From the NCBI RefSeq assembly GCF_900103265.1, contig NZ_FMWX01000011.1, positions 1 to 64,000 of the forward strand: a stretch of DNA of 64,000 bases, read 5' to 3'. The notes under the pieces are model-generated. The model had not been told where the DNA came from. It searched no databases and worked only from the letters and a program-made list of their open reading frames with translations. This document shows positions 50,614 through 60,419 of the stretch, in pieces. The position numbers and the translations under genes are program-made. The DNA comes from Sphingomonas sp. NFR15. Its GTDB lineage: Bacteria; Pseudomonadota; Alphaproteobacteria; Sphingomonadales; Sphingomonadaceae. The stretch's first letter is position 1. Each line of letters begins with the position of its first letter.

Positions 50614-52746
50614 ATGGAAGTCAGACAGGAAGCCGGTGAGTCCGAAGCGCAGCTCGCGGATATCATCCAGATGGTCCGCGACACCGTCATGCGCCGGTGG
50701 CTGCTGCTGCTCGTCGTGTTCGCGGCGGTGGCGGTATTGGGGATCGTCGCGGTGCAGTTCCTGCCGGTGTCCTACACGTCGACGGCCAAGGTCCGGATCG
50801 ATCCGTCGCTCAACCCGCTCGCCACCAAGTCGGCGGACGGCAAGGCCGAGCTGACGCCCGAGGCGATCGATACCGAAGTCGCATCGGTCCAGTCGCCGAC
50901 GATCGCGCGCGCGATCGTTCGGCAGTTCCACCTCGAGCGCGATCCCGAATTCGCCAAGGCGCTGCAAGGTGGCGGGCCGGGCCTCGCGACGGCGTCCGAT
51001 CGCGAGAGCGTCCTCGCCAATGCGCTCCTCAAGAAGCTGAATGTCTCCCGCGAGAAGCTCACCTACATCCTCGACATCAGCTTCACCTCGGCCGATCCCG
51101 TCAAATCCGCGAAATTCGCCAACGCCTTCGCGCAGGGCTATATCGACGCCAAGACCGGCAACAAGGCGGGCACCGCCGAACGCCAGTCGCAATGGTTCGA
51201 GCGCCGGCTGAAGGAACTCGCCGACGACGCGCGCAACGCCGATGCGCAGGTCGCCGATTATCGCGCCAAGGCCGGTATCGTCGAAAGCGATGGCGGCAAC
51301 GCCAATGGCAGCACGATCGTCGACCAGCAGATCACCCCGCTCGCGGGCTCGCTCGCGCAGGCGCAGGCGGATGCGGCGGCGGCGCGGTCCGATCTCGAGG
51401 CGGCGCGCACGCAGATGGCGCATGGCAGCCGCGATTCGGTCGGCGTCGTGCTCAATTCGGCGACGGTGCAGGCGCTGCGCAGCCAGCGCGCCGACATCGT
51501 CCGCAACCTCGGCGAGATCCAGGTCCGCTACGGCGAGAAGCATCCCGAGACGCTGCGCGTGCGCGACCAGCTCGCCGCCGTCGATGCGCAGATCCAGAGC
51601 GAGACGCGGCGCGTGATCTCGGCGCTGACCGCGACCGCCGCCTCGACGCAGGCCCGCGTCGAAAGCCTGCGCCAGTCGATGGCGCAGCTCGAATCGCGGC
51701 GCGCGGGCGATACCCGCAACGCGGTGATCGCCGAGGGTCTCGAGCGCGAGGCGACCGCCAAGCGCGCGCTGTATGACCGCATGTCGCAGATGGCGCTCGA
51801 CAGCATGCAGGCGGCGCGCGTGTCGCTCGCGCAGGCGCAGATCGTCGAGGTCGCGCAGGCGCCGTCGCGGCCGACCAGCCCGAACAAACCGCTCTTCTAC
51901 GTCGCCGCGCTGGTGCTCGGCCTGATCGCGGGCGGTGCGACGATCGCGGTGCAGGAGCTGATGTCGGGCACGCTACGCTCGGCGGAGGACGCCGACCGGA
52001 CGCTCGGCCTGACGATGCTCGCGGCGATCCCCAAGGTCGCCAAGGGCGTCAACCCGGCCGATCTGCTCATCACCGAGCCGACCTCGTTCTTCTCGGAATC
52101 GCTGCGCATCGTCCGCGCCGCGGTGCTGGGGGTACGCGGCCAGGCCGCGCCCAAGGTGATCGCGCTCACCTCGGCGCTGCCGGCGGAGGGCAAGAGCACC
52201 ACCGCGCTTGCGTTCGCGCGCACGCTCGCGATCGCCAACGCCAAGACCCTGCTGATCGAATGCGACGTGCGCCGCGCCGTCATGCAGCGCATGGTCAAGG
52301 GCGCGCCGCCGCGCGTCGGTCTCGTCGAGGTGATCCACGGCGACGCGCCGCTCGATGAGGCGATCCTGCCGGGCGACGTGCCGGGGCTCGACCAGTTGCT
52401 CGTCGTGTCGCGCTATTTCAGCTCGGAGGATCTGTTCGGCGGCGGTGCGATGGAGAACCTGCTGAACACGCTGCGCGGGCGCTACGATCATATCGTGCTC
52501 GATCTGCCGCCGCTGATGGGCCTCGCCGACGGCCGCTTCCTCGCGGTGCTCGCCGATGCGACGATCATGGTGGTGAAGTGGGACGAGACGCCCGCCTCCG
52601 CCGCGTCCTCGGCGGTCAACTGGCTGCGCGCCGACGGGAGCAACCCGGTCGGCATGGTCTATTCGATGGTCGGTCAGGGCGCCGAATCGGTCGGCGGCCT
52701 ATATTATTACTCGCGCAAATACGCCGAATATTACCGGAGCGCGTGA
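50614..52746 (+). CDS. Polysaccharide co-polymerase / tyrosine autokinase (Wzc/GumC type)
   Basis: A 710-residue fused protein. The Wzz-like part has helix MRRWLLLLVVFAAVAVLGIV, a long coiled coil (about residues 180-400), and the second helix after the proline motif VAQAPSRPTSPNKPLF. The kinase part has Walker A TSALPAEGKSTTALAF, Walker A' LLIECDVRRAVM, Walker B IVLDLPPLMG and a C-terminal tyrosine cluster (YYYSRKYAEYYRSA) that is autophosphorylated in the family. Unlike gellan loci with separate genes, both functions are in one chain. It controls chain length with the export protein encoded upstream. Confidence 0.94.
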   Translation: MEVRQEAGESEAQLADIIQMVRDTVMRRWLLLLVVFAAVAVLGIVAVQFLPVSYTSTAKVRIDPSLNPLATKSADGKAELTPEAIDTEVASVQSPTIARAIVRQFHLERDPEFAKALQGGGPGLATASDRESVLANALLKKLNVSREKLTYILDISFTSADPVKSAKFANAFAQGYIDAKTGNKAGTAERQSQWFERRLKELADDARNADAQVADYRAKAGIVESDGGNANGSTIVDQQITPLAGSLAQAQADAAAARSDLEAARTQMAHGSRDSVGVVLNSATVQALRSQRADIVRNLGEIQVRYGEKHPETLRVRDQLAAVDAQIQSETRRVISALTATAASTQARVESLRQSMAQLESRRAGDTRNAVIAEGLEREATAKRALYDRMSQMALDSMQAARVSLAQAQIVEVAQAPSRPTSPNKPLFYVAALVLGLIAGGATIAVQELMSGTLRSAEDADRTLGLTMLAAIPKVAKGVNPADLLITEPTSFFSESLRIVRAAVLGVRGQAAPKVIALTSALPAEGKSTTALAFARTLAIANAKTLLIECDVRRAVMQRMVKGAPPRVGLVEVIHGDAPLDEAILPGDVPGLDQLLVVSRYFSSEDLFGGGAMENLLNTLRGRYDHIVLDLPPLMGLADGRFLAVLADATIMVVKWDETPASAASSAVNWLRADGSNPVGMVYSMVGQGAESVGGLYYYSRKYAEYYRSA

Positions 52747-52785
52747 CACTGTCGCGCGCCGGGCGGCGGACACGGGCGCCGGACC

Positions 52786-54072
52786 ATGGCACGCGATAGC
52801 CGCCGGGCGCTCACCGGCGATCTGCTGCGATATGGATTGGCGCTGGCCGGGCCGATCGGTTCGGCCGGCGCACAGTTCCTGCTGTCGCTGGTCTTGCTGC
52901 GCCAGGTCGATCCGGCGGGCTTTGGCCGTTTCTCCTTCCTGCTGATCGCGTCGCAGCTCGGCTCGGCGATCTGGTCGGCATTGTTCTGGGCGCCGCTGCC
53001 GCTGGTGCTGAGCGCGCCGCGCGGCGCGGGCACGCTCGATCCGGCCCGCACCATGCTCTCCGCCAATCTGTGTGGCGTTGTCCTTGCGCTCGCCCCCTTC
53101 GCGCTGATCGCGCGCGGTGTGGGCGAAAGCTGGAGCGCGGTGGCGCTGTTCGCCGCCTTCGCGGCGCTCGCGCTGCTGCGCGGCTTTGCGCGGGCGCTCG
53201 GCTATGCGCGCGCGCGGCAACGCCGGGTGAGCGGATCGGATCTGCTGTACAGCGTCGCCTTGCTGATCGGCACGGCGCTGCTGTTCGGCGGGGTCGTGCG
53301 CGGTACCGCCGGCGCCTATGGCGTGTTCCTCGTCGCGACCGTGGCGGGGCTGCTCGCCTTCGGCCCCGGCGTGCTCGCCGAACAGATCACCGCGTTCAGC
53401 GTCGCGCATCTCGCCGATTATCGTCGCGTGTGGCGCGCGCACGGCCGCTGGTCGCTGCTCGGGGTGGTGACGTCCGAGGCGACCGTCAACGCGCATGCTT
53501 ATCTCGTCACCGGCTTTCTCGGCGCGGGAGCGTTCGCGCCGCTCGCGGCGGCGGCGATCCTGATCCGCCCGATCACGGTCGTGTTCAACGCGCTCACCGA
53601 GTTCGAGCGCGCGCGGATCGCGCGCGCGCTCGGCGCCGACGACTTCGCCGAAGCGCGCCGCGCGGTGCGGCTGTTCCGCACGATCCTGCTGCTGAGCTGG
53701 CTCGCCACCGGCATCGCCACGATCGCCCTGCTGTGGTTCGACCCGCGGCTGATCTATCCGCCGCAATATCACCGGCGCACGCTCGCGATCGGCGCGGCCC
53801 TGTGGATGGTCACCGCCCTGTTCCGGGTGATGCGCGTTCCCGAAGGCACGTTGCTCCAGGCCGGCGGCGCGTTCCGGCCGCTCGCGCTCGCCAGCCTGTG
53901 GTCCGCGTTCGTCTCGGTCGCGGCGGTCGCGGGGCTGTTGCTGGTCGCGGCGCCCTTGTGGTCGATCCTCGGCGTGGCGCTCGGTGATGCGGTGTGCGCG
54001 GCGCTGATCTTGCGTGCCGCGCGCCTCTGGTATGGGCGTGCCGCCGCGCCCGCGCTATCACCCGCGTCATGA
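52786..54072 (+). CDS. Wzx-like polysaccharide flippase
   Basis: A 428-residue membrane protein with about twelve helices of the MOP/PST type (FLLSLVLLRQVDPAGFGRFS start; FSFLLIASQLGSAIWSALFW; LLLSWLATGIATIALLW; FRPLALASLWSAFVSVAAVA). It should flip undecaprenyl-linked repeat units to the periplasm. It lies 40 bp after the kinase gene and overlaps the next gene by ATGA. Similarity of flippases is low in general, so identification rests on topology and context. Confidence 0.82.
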   Translation: MARDSRRALTGDLLRYGLALAGPIGSAGAQFLLSLVLLRQVDPAGFGRFSFLLIASQLGSAIWSALFWAPLPLVLSAPRGAGTLDPARTMLSANLCGVVLALAPFALIARGVGESWSAVALFAAFAALALLRGFARALGYARARQRRVSGSDLLYSVALLIGTALLFGGVVRGTAGAYGVFLVATVAGLLAFGPGVLAEQITAFSVAHLADYRRVWRAHGRWSLLGVVTSEATVNAHAYLVTGFLGAGAFAPLAAAAILIRPITVVFNALTEFERARIARALGADDFAEARRAVRLFRTILLLSWLATGIATIALLWFDPRLIYPPQYHRRTLAIGAALWMVTALFRVMRVPEGTLLQAGGAFRPLALASLWSAFVSVAAVAGLLLVAAPLWSILGVALGDAVCAALILRAARLWYGRAAAPALSPAS

Positions 54073-55064
54073 AGATCGCGATCGGCATCAAGGCGCTCAA
54101 CGAGGCGGGCAAGATCGAGGCGGCGCTGCGCAGCGCGCTCGCCGCCGTCGCACCCTATGGCGGCACGGTGCTGCTCGCCGACAGCGGTTCGACCGACGCC
54201 ACCGTCGAGATCGCGCGCAGGCTCCCGGTCGATGTCGTCCAGCTCGCCAATCGCGCCGAACGATCGTGCGGGGCGGGCGCGCAGCTCGCGTTCCAGCATC
54301 TCGACGCCGAATATTTCTGCCTGATCGACGGCGACATGGAACTGGTGCCGGGCTTCATCGAGGCGAGCCTCGCCTATCTCGACGCGCACCCGCAGGTCGC
54401 CGGCGTGGGCGGGCAGGTGATCGAGCGCAATCTCGAAGCCGAGGAGTTCCAGATCCGCGCCGCCGCCATGGCCAATGAGGCGCATCGCCGCGCGGGGCCG
54501 GTCGACCGGCTCGACGGCGGCGGCGTATACCGGATGCGCGCGATCCGCGAGGTCGGCTATTTCTCGGACCGCAACCTGCATTCGTTCGAGGAGTTCGATC
54601 TCGCCGCGCGGCTGATCAGCCGGGGCTGGACGCTGGTGCGGATCGACGTGCCCGCGGTCGAACATCGCGGCCATTCGGGTAACGGCTACCGGCTGCTGCT
54701 GTACCGGCTGACCTCGGGGCAGATGGGCGGCGCGGGCGAGGTGCTGCGCGCGAGCCTGGGCAAGCCGCATTTCCCGCTGGTCGTGCGGCGGCTCGGGCAT
54801 TTGCGCAAGGCGGTGGCGATCGCGGCGTGGTGGCTGGCGCTGATCCTCGCGCTCTGGCGTGCGCCGCTCGCCGCGGCGGCGCTGGTGATCGTGCCGGTCG
54901 CGTGGCTCGGCTGGCGGCGCGGCTCGCTCGCGCTCGGCCTTTATTCGTTCGCGATGTGGAACGCGCTCGCGATCGGGCTGATCGGCGGGCTGTTCCGGCG
55001 GCGCGTGCCGCCGACGCGGCCGCTCGCCTCGGTCGCGTTCACGCGCCTGCCGCCGGCTGGGTAG
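54069..55064 (+). CDS. GT2-family glycosyltransferase
   Basis: A 331-residue GT-A transferase with IGIKALNEAGKIEAALRSAL, LLADSGSTDATVEIARRLPV, the metal motif FCLIDGDMELVPGF and EEFDLAARLISRGWTLVRID. Two C-terminal membrane helices (AIAAWWLALILALWRAPLAA and following) anchor it. The acceptor is unknown. Its 3' end overlaps the end of the convergent GT4 gene by 26 bp. Confidence 0.9.
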   Translation: MKIAIGIKALNEAGKIEAALRSALAAVAPYGGTVLLADSGSTDATVEIARRLPVDVVQLANRAERSCGAGAQLAFQHLDAEYFCLIDGDMELVPGFIEASLAYLDAHPQVAGVGGQVIERNLEAEEFQIRAAAMANEAHRRAGPVDRLDGGGVYRMRAIREVGYFSDRNLHSFEEFDLAARLISRGWTLVRIDVPAVEHRGHSGNGYRLLLYRLTSGQMGGAGEVLRASLGKPHFPLVVRRLGHLRKAVAIAAWWLALILALWRAPLAAAALVIVPVAWLGWRRGSLALGLYSFAMWNALAIGLIGGLFRRRVPPTRPLASVAFTRLPPAG

Positions 55065-56187
55065 CGTCGATCGCGGCGGCGAGCGTGGCGACGCACGCCG
55101 CCCAGCTATAATCCTCGCGCACGCGCGCGCCCATCGCGGCGCCGCGCCGGCGCAGATCGGCGAGATCGTTCGATTCGAGCCACGCTTCCGCGCCGGAGAC
55201 GGCGGCATCGGGGGCGACGAGCTGGCCGTCATACGCGGTCGTCATCGCGCGCACGCCGGCCATGTCGATCGCGATCGGGATCGTGCCGGCGGCCATCGCC
55301 TCGAGCACGATCAGCGGGAAACTGTCGAGCCGCGAGAGATGGACGAGGATGTCGGCGCCGCCGAGCGCGGCGATCAGCGCCGGGCCGTCGAGCCAGTCGG
55401 ACAAAGCGACGCGCGATTCCAGCCCGTGCGTCTCGATGCGCGCGCACAGCGCCTCCATCAGCGCCTCGTCGCCGCGCCCGATGATGCGCGCGGTGAAGGG
55501 GATGCCGGCACGATCGAGCGCCGCGCACAGATCGACGATCGCCAGACTGCCCTTGCCCTCGGAGAGCCGGCCGGCGTGGATCAGCCGCAGCTCCGGGCCG
55601 GTGGCGGCCTCCCGCGGCGGGGCGAAGCTTTCGGGAGGCAGGAAGGTGCGAATCGTCGAGCGCGGCACGTTGGCGGGCAGCTCGATCTCGGCGTCCTGCC
55701 CGTCGAACAGCAGGGCGATCCGGTCGGCGCGCGCCGCCAGCGTGCGCGACAGCCACCGCAACACGCCGCTGCGCTGCAGGCGGCTGTTCGCGCCGAGGTG
55801 CAACGTCACCAGCACGCGGATGCCGAGCGCCTTGGCGAGCGGGACGAACAGCAGATCGGGCAGATTGGCGACATTGAGCCAGAGCACGTCGATCGGCACG
55901 CGGTTGGCGCGGCGGAACGCGTGCAGCGCGCGCAGGAAGCGGGGCAGGCGCGCGGCCGACAGGTGGGCGCTGTCGGCGGGCACCCAGAACGCCTCGCCGC
56001 CGGTCCAGTGCGTGTTCAGCGCCTCCAGCGCGCGCGCGCAGAAGCTCTCGACGCCGCCGGGATCGCGCGTCGAGCCGCCGACGATGCACAATCTTCTGGT
56101 GCGGGTGGGGTTCACGGGCGTCGGGTCATGATCGGCGGGACCGGGGACGCAGCGCGCAGAACCATGGTCGTCCCTTAGGGGGTTCAC
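55039..56187 (-). CDS. GT4-family glycosyltransferase
   Basis: A 382-residue GT-B enzyme. It has LCIVGGSTRDPGGVESFCAR at the acceptor domain, LRLIHAGRLSEGKGSLAIVD and the donor-binding ADILVHLSRLDSFPLIVLEA followed by MAAGTIPIAIDMAGVRAMTT. The first 30 residues lack similarity to the family, so a start nearer RTRRLCIVGG is possible. It is the 3' gene of a minus-strand group (GINT1-like, acyltransferase, pyruvyl transferase, NeuB). Confidence 0.88.
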   Translation of the reverse strand: MNPLRDDHGSARCVPGPADHDPTPVNPTRTRRLCIVGGSTRDPGGVESFCARALEALNTHWTGGEAFWVPADSAHLSAARLPRFLRALHAFRRANRVPIDVLWLNVANLPDLLFVPLAKALGIRVLVTLHLGANSRLQRSGVLRWLSRTLAARADRIALLFDGQDAEIELPANVPRSTIRTFLPPESFAPPREAATGPELRLIHAGRLSEGKGSLAIVDLCAALDRAGIPFTARIIGRGDEALMEALCARIETHGLESRVALSDWLDGPALIAALGGADILVHLSRLDSFPLIVLEAMAAGTIPIAIDMAGVRAMTTAYDGQLVAPDAAVSGAEAWLESNDLADLRRRGAAMGARVREDYSWAACVATLAAAIDATQPAAGA

Positions 56188-56196
56188 CAGCCTTGC

Positions 56197-57102
56197 TCAA
56201 GCTCGGCCGAGCAGCCGGTTCAACGCGCGCCGGGGGCGCAGCATCAGCCCTTCGGCGGAGACGGTCATGCGCTTGACGTCGATCAGCGTCGCCGGACCCG
56301 CCGCCGACAGCGTGTGGAGCCCGGCGCGGAACGGCGCGGCGGCGGCGGGGGCGGTGAAGCGGCGGCCGGGGCGGGCCGCGAAGCGGGTCTCGTCGAGCGT
56401 GTCGATCTCCAGCATCGTGATCGCGCCGCCATAGGTGCGCGAACAATCCTGCACCGGCAGCAGGATGCGTCCGTCGGCGGCGACGAGCGGCGTGCCGCCG
56501 GGGCGTGAACTCGCCCGGCCGGTCCGCACCGGATTGCCGGGATGCGGCGTCCATGGCCCCGCCAGCCGATCGGCGAAGGCGATGTTAAGCGCGCTCACGC
56601 CGTCCTGCCCGTGTGCGGTCGAGCTGTAGAACAGCCACCAGCGGCCGTCGTGCCACAGCGGCGTCGCATCGACGGGGGCGGGATCGACGGTTATTGTCAG
56701 CGCCGGCTCCCAGCGATCGGGGAAGGCGACCGCGCGGTAAAGCGTGAGCCGGCCCGACTGGTTCGCCTCGGGCATCAGCCAGGTCTCGCCCTCGGCATCG
56801 AACACGACCGGGTAGGAGAGGTGCCACGGCTCGCGCAGCACCGACCGTTCCTCGACGAAGCGATACTGATCGTCGAACACCAGCACGTCGATCGTGCCGA
56901 CCGGGTGGCGATAGTCAAACGTCTCGACGAACACGTACAGCAGCCCGCCCCGCCAATAGCCGAACGGATCGGCGCGGAACCGCAGCCTCTCGAGCCCCGG
57001 CGCCCAGTGCAGCGGCAGCCCTTCGAGCGTGCCGCGCGCGATGATCTCCGCCAGCGGCAAGGGCACGATCAGCGGGTGCCAGATGTCCTTGGCCAAGCGC
57101 AC
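56197..57102 (-). CDS. GINT1-like five-bladed propeller protein
   Basis: A 301-residue protein resembling the N-terminal domain of plant glucosamine inositolphosphorylceramide transferase 1, a fold related to GH43/68 propellers. Seen are LRFRADPFGYWRGGLLYVFV, WHLSYPVVFDAEGETWLMPE, ANQSGRLTLYRAVAFPDRWE and ATPLWHDGRWWLFYSSTAHG, with repeated aromatic blades. In bacteria it occurs fused to or beside formyl- and acyltransferases in polysaccharide loci. The GTG at 57102 with GGGAGA upstream is the better start; the longer reading runs into the acyltransferase gene. Its function is undetermined. Confidence 0.75.
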   Translation of the reverse strand: MRLAKDIWHPLIVPLPLAEIIARGTLEGLPLHWAPGLERLRFRADPFGYWRGGLLYVFVETFDYRHPVGTIDVLVFDDQYRFVEERSVLREPWHLSYPVVFDAEGETWLMPEANQSGRLTLYRAVAFPDRWEPALTITVDPAPVDATPLWHDGRWWLFYSSTAHGQDGVSALNIAFADRLAGPWTPHPGNPVRTGRASSRPGGTPLVAADGRILLPVQDCSRTYGGAITMLEIDTLDETRFAARPGRRFTAPAAAAPFRAGLHTLSAAGPATLIDVKRMTVSAEGLMLRPRRALNRLLGRA

Positions 57103-57115
57103 GATCGTCTCCCGC

Positions 57116-59089
57116 TTACCGCGCCGGCCCGGCGAGCACATGGCGCGCGCCCGCCGCGCTGAGATGGTTCTCGTCGCGGAAGAACAGCGTCGTGCCGATG
57201 CCGGCCGCGCAGCGCGGCCCGGCGCAGAGCCGTTGGAGCGCATCGATATAGCCGGCGCCTGTTTGCCCCGCGAGCGCGTGCAGAAGGGTGTTCGCCTCGG
57301 GGATTTCGGCGCGCGTGGCGAGATCGGCGTCGCACCGCCGTGGATCGCTGCCGAGCCACACGGTACGCGCCATACATTTGGGGACCGAGACGGCGAACTC
57401 GGGCGTCGGGCCGATCAGCGTCACCGCCTTGCCGGCGCTGCGCAGCCGCAGGACCGTGCCGCGCACCGAGGCGATGAAGGCGTGGCGGCTGGTCGCGCGG
57501 CCGATCGGCTCGCCGGGGCGGAGCCGGAGATAGCCGTTGGTGGTGCCGCCACCGCCGCCGGGGGCGAGGAACTTGCCCCAGCGCCCGGAGATATAGACGT
57601 GGCGGATTGCCGGATCGGCGACGATGGCGGCGAGAATGGCATCGTTGAATTCCGCGCACGCGGGATTGGGGTCGCCGACCTGATCGAGCTGGGTGGCACC
57701 GGGGAAGGGCGCGCAGCCGTTCTTGGTGATGCTGCGCAGCGCGAGGCCGCGCGCCTGGAGCCGGTCGGCGAGTGCGTCCTTGATGTGGAGCGCGTGCGAA
57801 TCGCCCCATAAGACGACGCTCGGCTCGGAGCGCGCGGCGGCGAAGCAGCGCTTCAGCAGATCGGCGGGCACGCTCGGCCCAGCCAACCCGCAGCCGGGCA
57901 GATCACGATGCGCCAGCGACTTGGCGGCCATGTCATACTGGCGCGCGAGTGGCGACAGGCGCTGGGGCAGACCCTGGGCGGCGAGCAATATGCCGGCGGC
58001 GCCCGCGAAAACCGCGATCGCGGCGATGCCGGCGGCGGCGGTGCGGCGTTGCTCGGCGGCGTCGCGGTCGTGGACGCTCCGGAACGGCTGCTCGACGTAG
58101 CGCCAGGACAGGATGGCCAGCAGCAGCGACGCGGCGAGCGCGACCACCGCCTCCGCCGCCGAAAGCGTGTGGCCGAGCGCGAGTTGCGACAGCGACAGGA
58201 CCGGCCAGTGCCACAGATAGAGCGAGTAGGAGACCAGCCCGATCCCGACCAGCGGCGACCATGTCAGCAGCCGGGTGGCCGGGCCGTCCGCCTGTCCGGC
58301 ATAGAGCAGCAGGGCCGCGCCGAGGCAGGGCACGAGCGCCGCGAAACCGGGGAACAACATGGTTTCGTGAAAGAACACCACCGCATAGGCGATCAACGCG
58401 AGTCCGACGACACCCGCCGCCGCGAGCATGTGGTGATGGCGCGGCGCGGGAGGCGGCAGCAGCACCAGGATCGCGCCGACCAGCAATTCCCAGCTTCGCG
58501 ACGGCAGCATGTAGAAAGCGCTGGTCGGCGACTTCACCGTCAGCCACTGCGAGAGCAGCAGCGACGCCACCAGCGCGACGAGCACGATCGCGAACGCCGC
58601 CCGCCGCCGCAGCTTGGTGAGCACCAGCACCACCAGCGGCCAGAAGATGTAGAATTGCTCCTCGACCGCGAGCGACCAGGTGTGCAGCAGCGGGATATAG
58701 ATGTCTGGATCGCCGAAATAGTTGGTGGTCTTCCAGAACCAGATGTTCGACGAGAACAGCACCGCCCACAGCAATGACCAGCCATAAGCGTAGAGTTCCG
58801 ACGGTAGCAGGATGACCAGCGCGGCGAGCGTCGTCGCGGCGAGCACCACGAACAGCGCGGGAAAGATGCGACGGATGCGGCGATCGTAGAAATCGAGGAT
58901 CGAGAAGCGTCCGGCGGCGGCGGCGCGGAACAGCACCGACGAGATCAGATAGCCCGAGATCACGAAGAAGATATCGACCCCGACAAACCCGCCGGGCAGG
59001 CCGAGCCCGGCATGGAACAGCAGCACCGGCACGATCGCGAACGCGCGAAGCCCATCGATATCGCGGCGGCGGTGCCGGACGGCGGTCAC
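57116..59089 (-). CDS. Acyltransferase-3/SGNH O-acetyltransferase (second copy)
   Basis: A 657-residue protein of the same two-domain kind as the 40.8-kb gene. The membrane part reads RDIDGLRAFAIVPVLLFHAG, GGFVGVDIFFVISGYLISSV and TWSLAVEEQFYIFWP. The periplasmic part has VVLWGDSHALHIKDALADRL (Ser) and FFRDENHLSAAGARHV (Asp/His). The GTG at 59089 overlaps the TGA of the upstream pyruvyl transferase gene (GTGA). It should O-acetylate the polysaccharide at a position different from the first enzyme. Confidence 0.92.
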   Translation of the reverse strand: MTAVRHRRRDIDGLRAFAIVPVLLFHAGLGLPGGFVGVDIFFVISGYLISSVLFRAAAAGRFSILDFYDRRIRRIFPALFVVLAATTLAALVILLPSELYAYGWSLLWAVLFSSNIWFWKTTNYFGDPDIYIPLLHTWSLAVEEQFYIFWPLVVLVLTKLRRRAAFAIVLVALVASLLLSQWLTVKSPTSAFYMLPSRSWELLVGAILVLLPPPAPRHHHMLAAAGVVGLALIAYAVVFFHETMLFPGFAALVPCLGAALLLYAGQADGPATRLLTWSPLVGIGLVSYSLYLWHWPVLSLSQLALGHTLSAAEAVVALAASLLLAILSWRYVEQPFRSVHDRDAAEQRRTAAAGIAAIAVFAGAAGILLAAQGLPQRLSPLARQYDMAAKSLAHRDLPGCGLAGPSVPADLLKRCFAAARSEPSVVLWGDSHALHIKDALADRLQARGLALRSITKNGCAPFPGATQLDQVGDPNPACAEFNDAILAAIVADPAIRHVYISGRWGKFLAPGGGGGTTNGYLRLRPGEPIGRATSRHAFIASVRGTVLRLRSAGKAVTLIGPTPEFAVSVPKCMARTVWLGSDPRRCDADLATRAEIPEANTLLHALAGQTGAGYIDALQRLCAGPRCAAGIGTTLFFRDENHLSAAGARHVLAGPAR

Positions 59090-60375
59090 GCCACGCAGTC
59101 GATCATCGCGCGCGCGCTCTCGTTCATCCGCGCGGCGGCGGCGGCGATCGTGCGGCGGCGGTCGATGCCGCCGGCGAGGGCATCCCGCGCGGCGGCGGCG
59201 ATCGCCTCGACGTCCCCGGCGCCCGGTATCGCCGGAAATTCGCGCGGGGCGGGGTAATCGAGCAACTGTTGCAGGCTGAACGTCTTGTGCGAGTTCGAAC
59301 CGAGGAACACGCACGGGGCGCCGCCGAGCGCGGCCATGATCGAGGGATGCCAGCGCCCGCTCACCAGCAGGCGCGCGTTCGCCATCACCGCCGCGCCGGC
59401 GAAGATCGGCGTGGAGACCGGCAGGAAGGGCAGGCCGGTACGCTTCGCCACCACTTCGAGGAAATCGTCGCCACGGCAGGTCGCGACCAGCAGCAGCGGC
59501 AGGCCGAGCGCCTTCAGCCGCTCGGCGAGATGCGTGTAGCCATCCGCCGCGCCGCGCTGATTCTTGGCGGCGAGCGAACTGCCCGAGATCGCCACATAGG
59601 GCCGATCGGTAACGGGCGGCCGGGCAGCGCCGGTCCGATCGAAAAAGGGGATCAGCGCGGCGGGATCGTAGCGCGCGGCGGCGCTATCGGCGAAATGCGG
59701 GTACCAGCTAAACAGGGCGTCGGCGTGAAAGGCGGGGGTGAAGGCGGGCAGCAATTCCGCTGCCGTTTCACGCGAGAGATAATCGCGCACCGACAGCACC
59801 GCGCCGTCGAGCGCGCGCACGGTCGCCGCGACCGTTTCGGCGAGCGCGGTGCCGTCCGGCGCGCGCGAGACCATGCCGTTGATGTAGAACACGCGCTTGC
59901 CGCGCCGCCTGGCGAGCGCGCAGATCGCGAGCGTCTGAAGCAAGGTCGGACGCGGTGGGTTCGGGAAGATCATCTCGCCCTCGCCGTTGACGACGATGCC
60001 GTCGCACGCCTCGATCCGCTCGACGATCGCGCGCGCCTTGGGCGAGCGGTCGCGCAGATCCCAGAGCAGGGCGGCGTCGCCCTCGATGTCGTGGCTCGGC
60101 TCGTGGACGGCGCCGAGCGCCTCGATCGCGCCGAACACCAGATCGCCCACCACCGGCGTGCGCCGCACCTTGGGGCGGCGCAGGCGGCGGACGAGCAGCG
60201 CATGCGCGCGTTTGGCGTGCGCGCGCGGTTCGGTCAGCGGGCTCTTGAGCAGCGCGCGCGTGATCGTGCCTGTGATCTCATGCCGCTCGGCGACCATGCG
60301 GCGCAGCGCGAAGCTCGTCGCGCGGCATCCCCAATTCTGTTCAGTGCTGTTGTCCGCGACGAACAGGAGCTTCAT
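59086..60375 (-). CDS. Polysaccharide pyruvyl transferase-family protein
   Basis: A 429-residue protein of the CsaB/WcaK family, which adds ketal-linked pyruvate to sugars using phosphoenolpyruvate. The start LLFVADNSTEQNWGCRATSF, IVVNGEGEMIFPNP, the interior VFYINGMVSRAPDG and the C-terminal ANARLLVSGRWHPSIMAALG with CVFLGSNSHKTFSLQQLLDY (family motif with a conserved His) support this. It follows the NeuB-like gene with 44 bp between. Such groups make the polymer anionic. Confidence 0.88.
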   Translation of the reverse strand: MKLLFVADNSTEQNWGCRATSFALRRMVAERHEITGTITRALLKSPLTEPRAHAKRAHALLVRRLRRPKVRRTPVVGDLVFGAIEALGAVHEPSHDIEGDAALLWDLRDRSPKARAIVERIEACDGIVVNGEGEMIFPNPPRPTLLQTLAICALARRRGKRVFYINGMVSRAPDGTALAETVAATVRALDGAVLSVRDYLSRETAAELLPAFTPAFHADALFSWYPHFADSAAARYDPAALIPFFDRTGAARPPVTDRPYVAISGSSLAAKNQRGAADGYTHLAERLKALGLPLLLVATCRGDDFLEVVAKRTGLPFLPVSTPIFAGAAVMANARLLVSGRWHPSIMAALGGAPCVFLGSNSHKTFSLQQLLDYPAPREFPAIPGAGDVEAIAAAARDALAGGIDRRRTIAAAAARMNESARAMIDCVA

Positions 60376-60419
60376 TCAGGACGATTCCGCAGGGGCGCCG
60401 CGCCGCCGCACGGGCGCGA

